Positions 1-5,047 of a stretch of DNA of 5,047 nt are shown piece by piece. The stretch is taken from assembly GCA_946611835.1 (NCBI GenBank), contig CAMOEE010000181.1, positions 1 through 5,047 on the forward strand, in the 5' to 3' direction. Numbering within the stretch: position 1 is the first letter of the stretch; each line of letters begins with the position of its first letter. A program made the translations under genes and the position numbers. The stretch is from an uncultured Treponema sp. (GTDB lineage Bacteria; Spirochaetota; Spirochaetia; Treponematales; Treponemataceae). The notes under the pieces were generated by a model. That model did no database searches and had not been told where the DNA came from. It saw nothing but the letters and a program-made list of their open reading frames with translations.

Positions 1-542
1 AGCGAGCCCTTTCTTTGCAGCAGGTTCCGCCTACATCAGTTCTGAACGGAATTGCCCTTTTTATGACGATTTTCATCATGTTCCCGACCTTGCAGAATAT
101 TTACAACAATGCCTTGAGGCCGCTGTCAAACGGAGAACTTACGATTGAGCAGGCTTACAGGGAGGCTGAGGCACCGCTTCGTACCTTCATGCTGAACCAG
201 ACTGTCACCGTGCAGTCAGACGGCACTCTCAGCTCCCGCTATATCACTAGTTTTCTCTCTATGGCAAAGCTTCCCTCTCCCAAGGGGCCTGAGGATATTC
301 CGACTTATGTGATTGTTCCGGCCTATATCCTGCATGAGCTTACGGTAGCCTTTAAAATCGGCGTATTCCTTTACATTCCCTTTATCGTAATCGATATGGT
401 AGTGGCCAGCGTCCTTATGAGCATGGGTATGATGATGCTTCCGCCTGTTCAGATTTCCATGCCTTTTAAGCTCATGCTTTTTGTAATGGTTGACGGATGG
501 GGCCTTTTGACCCAGCAGCTTTTCCAGAGCGTAGTTCAATAA
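1..542 (+). CDS. fliP: FliP, flagellar export-gate protein (5'-truncated by window edge)
   Basis: FliP forms the FliP5-FliQ4-FliR1 gate core in the inner membrane at the base of the flagellum. The frame is open to the left edge, so the gene starts upstream. The first complete codon is at 3, giving 179 visible residues of a protein usually 220-270 long. The visible part opens with RALSLQQVPP, which matches the conserved FliP segment before its second membrane helix. A PAYILHEL...AFKIG segment (visible residues about 106-120) and the following IDMVVASVLMSMGMMMLPP match the two FliP family signatures. The Met run at about 143-145 (codons 429-437) corresponds to the methionine gasket that seals the pore. 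The loop between the helices is several residues longer than in enteric FliP. The TTG at 15 is internal, not a start. Stop is TAA at 540. Identification is secure. Confidence 0.96.
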   Translation, partial: RALSLQQVPPTSVLNGIALFMTIFIMFPTLQNIYNNALRPLSNGELTIEQAYREAEAPLRTFMLNQTVTVQSDGTLSSRYITSFLSMAKLPSPKGPEDIPTYVIVPAYILHELTVAFKIGVFLYIPFIVIDMVVASVLMSMGMMMLPPVQISMPFKLMLFVMVDGWGLLTQQLFQSVVQ

Positions 543-564
543 GTAATTAGCAGTTAGTGATTGT

Positions 565-573
565 AAAAGGAGG
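565..573 (+). promoter_or_regulatory. Strong ribosome binding site of fliQ
   Basis: AAAAGGAGG lies 7 bases before the ATG at 581 and is a near-perfect complement to the 16S rRNA 3' end. It decides the fliQ start: a GTG at 557 is in frame but would place this SD inside the coding sequence, and it has no comparable site of its own. Confidence 0.9.
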
Positions 574-580
574 TTTTAAA

Positions 581-853
581 ATGTCTGTCGCAATGATTGT
601 TAATTTGATGAGAGGGGCTGTCTTCCAGGTCTTTATTTTGTGTGCGCCTGTCCTGGGAGCTGCCCTTGTGGTTGGCCTTATCGTAGCTATCTTTCAGGCG
701 ACCACTTCGATTCAGGAGCAGACCCTCACTTTCCTTCCAAAAATGCTCGTGATTCTTGCAGTCCTTGCCCTGCTTGGTGCCTGGATGTTTGACATGATGG
801 GCTCTTACACCTTCAACTTGTTCTCCCAGATTCCGGGTCTCGCCCGCTCATAA
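581..853 (+). CDS. fliQ: FliQ, flagellar export-gate protein
   Basis: FliQ is a small two-helix inner-membrane protein; four copies pack around FliP and FliR in the export gate. The product is 90 residues, against a family norm of about 89. Helix 1 runs roughly 14-38 and helix 2 roughly 54-76. Between them is the family motif, here GLIVAIFQATTSIQEQTLTF, which closely matches the usual G-LV-FQA-T-I-E-TL-F-PK pattern. The ATG at 581 was chosen because of the SD at 565-573. An in-frame GTG at 557 would add eight residues (MIVKGGFK) that are translated SD and spacer. It sits 38 bases after fliP and 20 bases before fliR, clearly in one operon. The identification is confident from length, motif and neighbours. 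Confidence 0.96.
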   Translation: MSVAMIVNLMRGAVFQVFILCAPVLGAALVVGLIVAIFQATTSIQEQTLTFLPKMLVILAVLALLGAWMFDMMGSYTFNLFSQIPGLARS

Positions 854-885
854 GGCTTTTTTTTGGTTGAGCCATGCTTGAGCGG
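844..885 (+). repeat. Nested inverted repeat across fliQ stop and fliR start
   Basis: CCGCTCA at 844-850 is perfectly complementary to TGAGCGG at 879-885. Inside this, GGCT at 854-857 can pair with AGCC at 870-873. The fliQ stop codon (TAA 851-853) and the fliR ATG (874-876) face each other in the internal loop. The terminal loop is T-rich (858-869). fliR has no convincing SD in this gap. The pairing is seen directly; a role in coupling fliR translation to fliQ is inference. Confidence 0.5.
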
Positions 886-1677
886 ATTCTTGCCAACAGT
901 CCGGTTTTTCTCCTTATAGCGGTGCGATGTTTTGCGATGGTGATGACGCTCCCCCTTTTCTCAATCAGAAATGTTTCCCGAATCTCAAAAATCGCTTTGA
1001 CAGGCTATCTTGCATATCTTCTTTTTCCCCATGTTGATTTTTCGGTCTACGCTCCCTATATAGGCACAGACGGCTCTCTTTCCCTGCCTTATATCATGCT
1101 TCTTGTCGGGGAGGGGCTGATAGGCCTTCTGATTGGTTTTTATGTCACGATAATATTCGCGGCTTTCAGTTCGGCCGGACAGTTCTTCGCCTTCCAGATG
1201 GGCTTTTCCGCTTCAGAGGTTTACGATGCTTTGAGTCAGGTAGAGAATCCTCTTATGGGCCAGTTCTTCAACCTTGTCGCCATGCTGATTTTCCTTCAGT
1301 CTGACTGGGCCCTGCTTCTTTTTTCAAAGGCAATTGTCTCAAGTTTTGATTCGCTGAATGCTCTCACCCTGGTGCTTCAGCGTGAGAATATGATTCATTT
1401 TCTGCTCGGCTCCCTCACAAAGCTTTTTGCCGACGCTTTTCTGATTTCTCTCCCGATTATGGGCACTTTGCTCCTGATTTCGGTCACAATGGGTATTCTT
1501 TCAAAGGCTGCCCCTCAGATGAACCTTATGAGCGAAGGTTTCCCGATTATGATTCTGGTTTCCTTCTTTATTATCTGGAGTCTTTTTCCGCAGATTTGTG
1601 AATTCTTCATTCATTCTTTCTCGGCCGGCTTCTCAAGCCTTGAGAGGCTATTCGTCATTGTCGGAGGCGGAAAATGA
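874..1677 (+). CDS. fliR: FliR, flagellar export-gate protein
   Basis: FliR is the single-copy, multi-helix membrane subunit that closes the FliP-FliQ helical assembly of the flagellar export gate. The product is 267 residues, close to the usual 255-265. Membrane segments are visible at about 10-30, 38-52, 72-98, 128-150, 186-210 and 222-246. Family hallmarks include the GQFFAFQMGFS segment (102-112), the NPLMGQFFNL segment (125-134) leading into a helix, and KAAPQMNLMSEGFP (211-224), the conserved APQ-N---GFP motif. The ATG at 874 is the first possible start in this frame, because an in-frame TGA lies at 868-870. The SD is weak or absent, and the start lies within an inverted repeat spanning the fliQ stop. 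The 3' end overlaps flhB by four bases (ATGA). Identification is confident. Confidence 0.95.
   Translation: MLERILANSPVFLLIAVRCFAMVMTLPLFSIRNVSRISKIALTGYLAYLLFPHVDFSVYAPYIGTDGSLSLPYIMLLVGEGLIGLLIGFYVTIIFAAFSSAGQFFAFQMGFSASEVYDALSQVENPLMGQFFNLVAMLIFLQSDWALLLFSKAIVSSFDSLNALTLVLQRENMIHFLLGSLTKLFADAFLISLPIMGTLLLISVTMGILSKAAPQMNLMSEGFPIMILVSFFIIWSLFPQICEFFIHSFSAGFSSLERLFVIVGGGK
1627..1649 (+). repeat. Hairpin just upstream of the flhB ribosome binding site
   Basis: TCTCAA (1631-1636) and TTGAGA (1640-1645) are perfect complements around a three-base GCC loop. Pairing extends outward to 1627-1630 with 1646-1649, using two G-C pairs and two G-U wobbles. The stem ends 13 bases before the flhB SD (1663-1667) and lies within the fliR coding sequence. 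The structure is visible; any effect on flhB translation or mRNA stability is inference. Confidence 0.4.
1663..1667 (+). promoter_or_regulatory. Ribosome binding site of flhB
   Basis: GGAGG lies 6 bases before the ATG at 1674, inside the last codons of fliR. It supports the ATG that overlaps the fliR TGA as the real flhB start, rather than later in-frame TTG or CTG codons nearer the conserved LQWFA motif. Confidence 0.85.
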
Positions 1678-2846
1678 TTCTTGAAGAAGATTTTTCTTTG
1701 ATTGACAGGATAAACCTGATTGACCTCCAGTGGTTTGCGGCTGAGGATGAGGGAAGAACAGAGGACCCTTCCGAGTACAAAATCCATAAAGCCAGGGAAG
1801 AAGGCCGGGTCGCAAAAAGTCAGGAGCTGAACAGTGCCCTCGTGATGCTCGTTACGGTCATCGTCCTTATTATCGCCGCTCCGTATTTCTGGGGCTGGTG
1901 CGAGGAAACGCTGATTTTTTACTTCACTCACATAACGGAAGAAGAGATGTTCCAGAAACGCTTCTTCTACCAGTTCCTGATTTCTCTTGCCAGAATGGTT
2001 CTTCCTCTTGCCCTTTGCGGTGCTGCGGCCGGAGTCATAGCAAATCTCGTGCAGAACAGGGGGTTCATTTTCTCGACCAAGCCGATTGAGCCTCAGTTTT
2101 CAAAAATCACTCCGAAAATCGGTCAGTATCTCAAAAAGACTTTGTTCTCCTTTGAGGGCGGCTTCAATGTGGCTAAATCTTTTATCAAGGTCGGCATAGT
2201 TTTTTTCGTGGCTTTTTTGATAATCCGAGCGGATTGTTTTGAGGTCAGGGAAAGCGTGAACCCCTACAATCCTTCGGACAAAAAAATCGTGATTCTGTCG
2301 CTGATTAACGGCAGCAATTTCGCCAGATCCATCTCGCTGATTGCCTGGGCTGCGGCCAAAATCCTTGCGGTGAGCGCCGTAATCTTTCTTGCGATTTCCA
2401 TTCCTGACTATCTCGTGCAGAGAAAGCAGTTCATTGAGAGCATGAAGATGACAAAACAGGAAGTCAAGCAGGAGTACAAGGAAATGGAGGGTGACCCTGA
2501 GGTCAAGGCTCATTTGCAGGCGGCCCAGAGGGAGCTTTTGCAGCGGAATATGCCCCAGCAGGTCGCAAAATCCGATGTCGTAATCACTAACCCGACCCAT
2601 TTTGCAGTTGCCCTTATGTATGACCAGGCCCTGGCCGAGGCTCCGCAAGTGATGGCCAAGGGAAGCGACAACCTTGCTTTGAGGATTCGTGCCATAGCGA
2701 CGGAAAACAATGTTCCTATCGTAGAAAATCGAAGTTTGGCGCGTGAACTCTATGCACAAACTGAAATTGGTGATATAATACCAAATGCGTATTTCTCTTT
2801 GATTGCAACGATTTACAGTCAGTTAGAGAAATTCCGCAAATCATAA
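1674..2846 (+). CDS. flhB: FlhB, flagellar export and substrate-specificity switch protein
   Basis: FlhB is an inner-membrane protein of the flagellar export apparatus. Its cytoplasmic domain cleaves itself to switch export from rod/hook proteins to filament proteins. The product is 390 residues, slightly longer than the enteric protein (about 380). The N-terminus carries the LQWFA element (18-22) and an acidic, then basic stretch (EDEGRTEDPSEYKIHKAREEGRVAKS region, 24-49) typical of the family. Membrane segments are at about 53-72, 100-126, 167-184 and 221-246. A charged helical linker (248-297) leads to the autocleavage motif N306-P307-T308-H309. The rest of the C-terminal domain (MAKGSDNLALRIRAIA, then NVPIVEN) fits the family. 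About 17 residues precede LQWFA, more than I recall in Bacillus FlhB. The start overlaps the fliR stop as ATGA, implying translational coupling. Identification is confident. Confidence 0.96.
   Translation: MILEEDFSLIDRINLIDLQWFAAEDEGRTEDPSEYKIHKAREEGRVAKSQELNSALVMLVTVIVLIIAAPYFWGWCEETLIFYFTHITEEEMFQKRFFYQFLISLARMVLPLALCGAAAGVIANLVQNRGFIFSTKPIEPQFSKITPKIGQYLKKTLFSFEGGFNVAKSFIKVGIVFFVAFLIIRADCFEVRESVNPYNPSDKKIVILSLINGSNFARSISLIAWAAAKILAVSAVIFLAISIPDYLVQRKQFIESMKMTKQEVKQEYKEMEGDPEVKAHLQAAQRELLQRNMPQQVAKSDVVITNPTHFAVALMYDQALAEAPQVMAKGSDNLALRIRAIATENNVPIVENRSLARELYAQTEIGDIIPNAYFSLIATIYSQLEKFRKS
2589..2600 (+). other. FlhB autocleavage motif NPTH
   Basis: Codons AAC CCG ACC CAT encode N306-P307-T308-H309 of FlhB, preceded by VVIT and followed by FAVAL. 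In this family the peptide bond between Asn and Pro breaks by Asn cyclization. All four residues are intact, so the substrate-switch function should be preserved. Confidence 0.93.
2771..2779 (+). promoter_or_regulatory. Candidate internal sigma-70 promoter (extended -10) for flhA
   Basis: TGATATAAT is an exact match to the extended -10 consensus TGnTATAAT, with the TATAAT hexamer at 2774-2779. No good -35 hexamer is present at 16-18 bases spacing (for example TATGCA at 2751-2756), which an extended -10 can tolerate. Transcription would start near 2786 and give a leader of about 90 bases before the flhA ATG. It lies inside the last codons of flhB, in an AT-rich dip. Sequence match only; activity is unproven, and chance occurrence in AT-rich DNA is possible. 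Confidence 0.35.
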
Positions 2847-2864
2847 TAAAAAGTGAGCTATTTC

Positions 2865-2873
2865 GGGTGGGGA
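2865..2873 (+). promoter_or_regulatory. Ribosome binding site of flhA
   Basis: The purine-rich GGGTGGGGA ends 5 bases before the ATG at 2879. It is a less than perfect SD but well placed, and an in-frame TGA at 2876-2878 excludes any nearby upstream start. Confidence 0.65.
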
Positions 2874-2878
2874 TTTGA

Positions 2879-5023
2879 ATGGCGAGCCGTTTTAATTTAA
2901 AAAATGTTTTGGGGAACATTGAGAATCATGCTGTAGCTGCTGCGGCAATTGCCGTCATACTCATGCTTTTGATTCCAGTGCCGGGAGTCCTTCTCGACTT
3001 CCTTATGATTGTAAACATCTCAATTTCAGTCATAGTTCTTCTCGTCGTTCTCTATACGCCAAAATCTTCTGATTTTACATCTTTCCCCAGGGTACTGCTT
3101 TTTGCAACTCTTTATGGCCTTGCCCTTAATGTCTGCTCTACCAGGCTTATTCTTACAAAGGCTTCTGCGACTGGCTACAGGAATTTTCCTGGCAACATGC
3201 TCAAGGCTTTTTCATCGATTGTAACAGGTGACAACCCGATGAACCCTTCCACCACTGGTTTGGTCATCGGAATGGTCATTTTCATCATCTTGATTATCAT
3301 TCAGGTCATCGTAATCACAAAGGGTGCCACACGAGTTTCAGAGGTTGCGGCCCGATTCAGCTTGGATGCCATGAACCAGAAATTCTTCGCCGTTGATTCT
3401 GAGCTTAACTCAGGCTATATCACGGACGAGGAAGCCCGCAACAAAAAAGCCGCCATTCAGCGGGACATCGATTTTTACTCAAGCATGGACGGTGCCTCAA
3501 AGTTCGTCAGCGGAAACGTAAAGGCCGGAATCTTCATCACTGCCATTGATCTTATCGCCGGAATCATAGCTGGTGTGGCAATCGGTAAGATGCAGTTCGG
3601 GGATGCGGCGAGCACTTATTCCCGCCTCACGATTGGTGACGGCCTTCTTGGCCAGCTCCCTTCCTTGCTTCTTTCTTTCGCAACAGGTCTTATCGTAACC
3701 GGAAATTCAAGCGAGGAAGTCCTCGGCGACCAGCTCAAAAAACAGTTTACGACGAGCGGTTATGTCTATATCATTACGGGAGTTACCCTGGCTCTTATGA
3801 GCTTTATCCCAAACTTCCCCTGGTATCTTCTTCTCCCTGTCGGCGGTCTTTTTGTCTTTACGGGCTATAACCTTATCCGAAAACAAAAGGCTTCTTTTGC
3901 TAAAAAACTTGAGGAGGAGCAGAAGGCTCAGGGCAAAAAGGCAAGCGGAAACGGCGAGGAAGTCAGTCCGGTCGTTCCTTTGGATGCCCTTACCCTGGAG
4001 CTTGGATATGCCCTTATCCCTCTCGTTGACAAGGAAAAAGGTGCGGAACTTCTTGAGCGTGTCACACGAATCCGTCGTGAGGCAGGCCTTGATTTAGGAC
4101 TCGTAGTTCCTAAAATCCGGATCATCGATAACATGACCCTTGCTCCTGATGAGTACAGCTTTAAAATCAAGGGAATCGAGGCCGGCCGGTCAAAAATCAA
4201 GCTTGGCTATTATATGTGCATGAACACGGGAAGCGTCACCGAGGAAATCAAGGGTGAGGCAACTGTTGACCCTGCATTCGGTGTTCCTGCCGTTTGGGTA
4301 AGCGAGGAGCAGCGTGCTGATGCTGAGCGGGCTGGCTATGCTGTCGTTGATCCTCCGACGATTATTGCAACCCATATCACAGAGATTATCCGCTCTCACG
4401 CTGCTGAAATCCTCGGCCGTCTTGAGACAAAGGCAATCATCGACAAAATCAAGGAGACCAATCAGGTTGTCGTCGATGAAGTCCTCAACACATACAAATA
4501 CACTTATGGTGAGATTGAGCGGGTACTTCAGGGCCTTTTGCGGGAGCAGGTCTCTATCCGCAATATCGTGGCGATTCTCGAAACATTGGCAAATTATGGC
4601 AACATGCCGCATAATAACTGGCTCCTTGTTGAGAAGGTGCGTGAGGCTCTGGGCCTGCAGATTTGTCTTCAGTATGTTGATCCCCATGACCCGAATAAAA
4701 AGCTTTCCGTCATTCAGGTCTCACAGTCCGCTTCTGAGAAAATCATGCAGCATTGCGTAGTCCCGAATGACGGAGGCCAGCCTTTCGTGGCTTTTGACGC
4801 TGATGACGGTCGCAAATGGATTAGTGCCGTCAGCTCGGTAATGGCAAGAGTTCGCGAGCGGAATTATCTCCCAATTCTGCTTTGCGGTACTGCCGAAGTC
4901 CGCCAGCTGGTACGCAATTCAATCAGCAGGGAAATGCCGGGAACTGTCGTGCTTTCATTGAATGAAGTGGTTGCGGCCGGTAATAATGTCAATTTGGAGA
5001 TTCTTGGAGAAATAAATGTATAA
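2879..5023 (+). CDS. flhA: FlhA, flagellar export-gate and chaperone-docking protein
   Basis: FlhA (FHIPEP family) forms a nonameric ring. Its membrane domain helps couple proton flow to export and its cytoplasmic domain docks chaperone-substrate complexes. The product is 714 residues, slightly over the usual 690-707. Residues 1-330 hold about eight membrane helices plus the family core: LALNVCSTRLIL (81-92), VITKGATR (145-152), ARFSLDAM (158-165) and MDGASKFV (203-210). A charged linker (about 332-365, KKLEEEQKAQGKK and GNGEE) joins the cytoplasmic domain (366-714). There D464, F467 and T494 appear to match the enteric chaperone-binding residues D456, F459 and T490. Three membrane-domain positions charged in enteric FlhA are neutral here: G80, N213 and G275. 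The ATG is fixed by an in-frame TGA immediately upstream. Flagellar rather than injectisome identity follows from the surrounding operon. Confidence 0.97.
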   Translation: MASRFNLKNVLGNIENHAVAAAAIAVILMLLIPVPGVLLDFLMIVNISISVIVLLVVLYTPKSSDFTSFPRVLLFATLYGLALNVCSTRLILTKASATGYRNFPGNMLKAFSSIVTGDNPMNPSTTGLVIGMVIFIILIIIQVIVITKGATRVSEVAARFSLDAMNQKFFAVDSELNSGYITDEEARNKKAAIQRDIDFYSSMDGASKFVSGNVKAGIFITAIDLIAGIIAGVAIGKMQFGDAASTYSRLTIGDGLLGQLPSLLLSFATGLIVTGNSSEEVLGDQLKKQFTTSGYVYIITGVTLALMSFIPNFPWYLLLPVGGLFVFTGYNLIRKQKASFAKKLEEEQKAQGKKASGNGEEVSPVVPLDALTLELGYALIPLVDKEKGAELLERVTRIRREAGLDLGLVVPKIRIIDNMTLAPDEYSFKIKGIEAGRSKIKLGYYMCMNTGSVTEEIKGEATVDPAFGVPAVWVSEEQRADAERAGYAVVDPPTIIATHITEIIRSHAAEILGRLETKAIIDKIKETNQVVVDEVLNTYKYTYGEIERVLQGLLREQVSIRNIVAILETLANYGNMPHNNWLLVEKVREALGLQICLQYVDPHDPNKKLSVIQVSQSASEKIMQHCVVPNDGGQPFVAFDADDGRKWISAVSSVMARVRERNYLPILLCGTAEVRQLVRNSISREMPGTVVLSLNEVVAAGNNVNLEILGEINV
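5006..5010 (+). promoter_or_regulatory. Ribosome binding site of the gene after flhA
   Basis: GGAGA within the end of flhA lies 5 bases before an ATG at 5016. A similar GGAGA occurs at 4996-5000. The placement supports the start of an overlapping downstream gene. Confidence 0.65.
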
Positions 5024-5047
5024 CGACGGTTTTGCTTTATCTGCTGA
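5016..5047 (+). CDS. Start of downstream ORF, probably FlhF (3'-truncated by window edge)
   Basis: An ATG at 5016 overlaps the last 8 bases of flhA and opens a frame without a stop to the window end. It reads MYNDGFALSA plus two bases. A GGAGA site stands 5 bases upstream. In treponemes, as I recall, flhA is followed by flhF, which encodes an SRP-type GTPase that controls flagellar placement, so flhF is the most likely identity. Ten residues are too few to recognise any family, and the GTPase domain would lie far beyond the window. The start is well supported; the product name rests only on synteny. Confidence 0.6.
   Translation, partial: MYNDGFALSA

Noticed and set aside
15..17. TTG as the fliP start codon
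   Set aside because: The frame continues upstream with RALS, which fits the conserved FliP sequence, so the gene begins before the window.
216..539. Antisense frame opposite fliP with a His-rich segment
   Set aside because: The His run is the reverse reading of the Met/Val-rich FliP helix (ATG reads as CAT), not a metal-binding protein.
857..864. Run of eight T after fliQ, as an intrinsic terminator
   Set aside because: No GC-rich hairpin directly precedes the T run; the T run sits in the loop of the larger inverted repeat. Termination inside the operon is also unlikely.
1655..1677. TCATT / AATGA pairing that could cover the flhB SD and start
   Set aside because: Five weak pairs over a long loop; not persuasive as a structure.
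2100..2759. Long open frame on the - strand opposite flhB (219 codons)
   Set aside because: It lies fully antisense to a well-conserved gene, shows no recognisable domain, and is His/Arg/Leu-rich as expected of a reverse-strand shadow.
2903..2920. AATGTT / AACATT inverted repeat early in flhA
   Set aside because: Only six mostly A-T pairs with a six-base loop; too weak and too likely by chance to call an operator or regulator.
4190..4687. Antisense open frame (165 codons), plus + strand frames at 3852-4097 and 4314-4760 within flhA
   Set aside because: All overlap the conserved FlhA cytoplasmic domain in other frames and show no family features or own start signals.
1..5047. Virulence (injectisome) type III secretion system rather than flagellar
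   Set aside because: FliP, FliQ, FliR, FlhB and FlhA all carry flagellar-type sequence and gene order, and no SctN, secretin or needle genes are seen.
1..5047. CRISPR, tRNA, insertion sequence or phage element
   Set aside because: No repeat-spacer pattern, tRNA-like fold, transposase or integrase sequence is visible; the window is almost entirely coding for export-apparatus genes.

Overview
The window is a stretch of a flagellar biosynthesis operon, read entirely on the + strand: 3' part of fliP, then fliQ, fliR, flhB, flhA, and the first codons of a following gene that is probably flhF. These genes encode the inner-membrane export apparatus of the flagellar type III secretion system. FliP, FliQ and FliR form the export-gate core. 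FlhB wraps the gate and switches substrate class. FlhA is the large nonameric gate and chaperone-docking ring.

The organism is most likely a spirochaete, probably a Treponema-like one. The reasons are the gene order fliP-fliQ-fliR-flhB-flhA followed by a tightly coupled ORF (from memory, the treponemal fla operon continues with flhF), the FlhB N-terminus with its LQWFAAEDEGRTE-type motif, and spirochaete-looking variants in FlhA. Base composition is moderate. This assignment is an inference from remembered families; no database search was possible.

Layout: fliP (1-542, 5' end outside the window), a 38-base gap with a strong Shine-Dalgarno (SD) site, fliQ (581-853), a 20-base gap spanned by a nested inverted repeat, fliR (874-1677), flhB (1674-2846, ATGA overlap with fliR), a 32-base gap, flhA (2879-5023), and the next ORF (from 5016, overlapping flhA by 8 bases). 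No RNA gene, mobile element, CRISPR array or clear terminator is visible. There is no non-coding stretch over 300 bases.

The genes are ordinary members of well-known families, and I see no evidence of a new system. The points most worth a second look are regulatory and structural: a hairpin enclosing the fliQ stop and the fliR start, a perfect extended -10 motif inside an AT-rich dip at the 3' end of flhB, a hairpin just before the flhB SD, and three neutral substitutions in FlhA at membrane-domain positions that are charged in the enteric protein.
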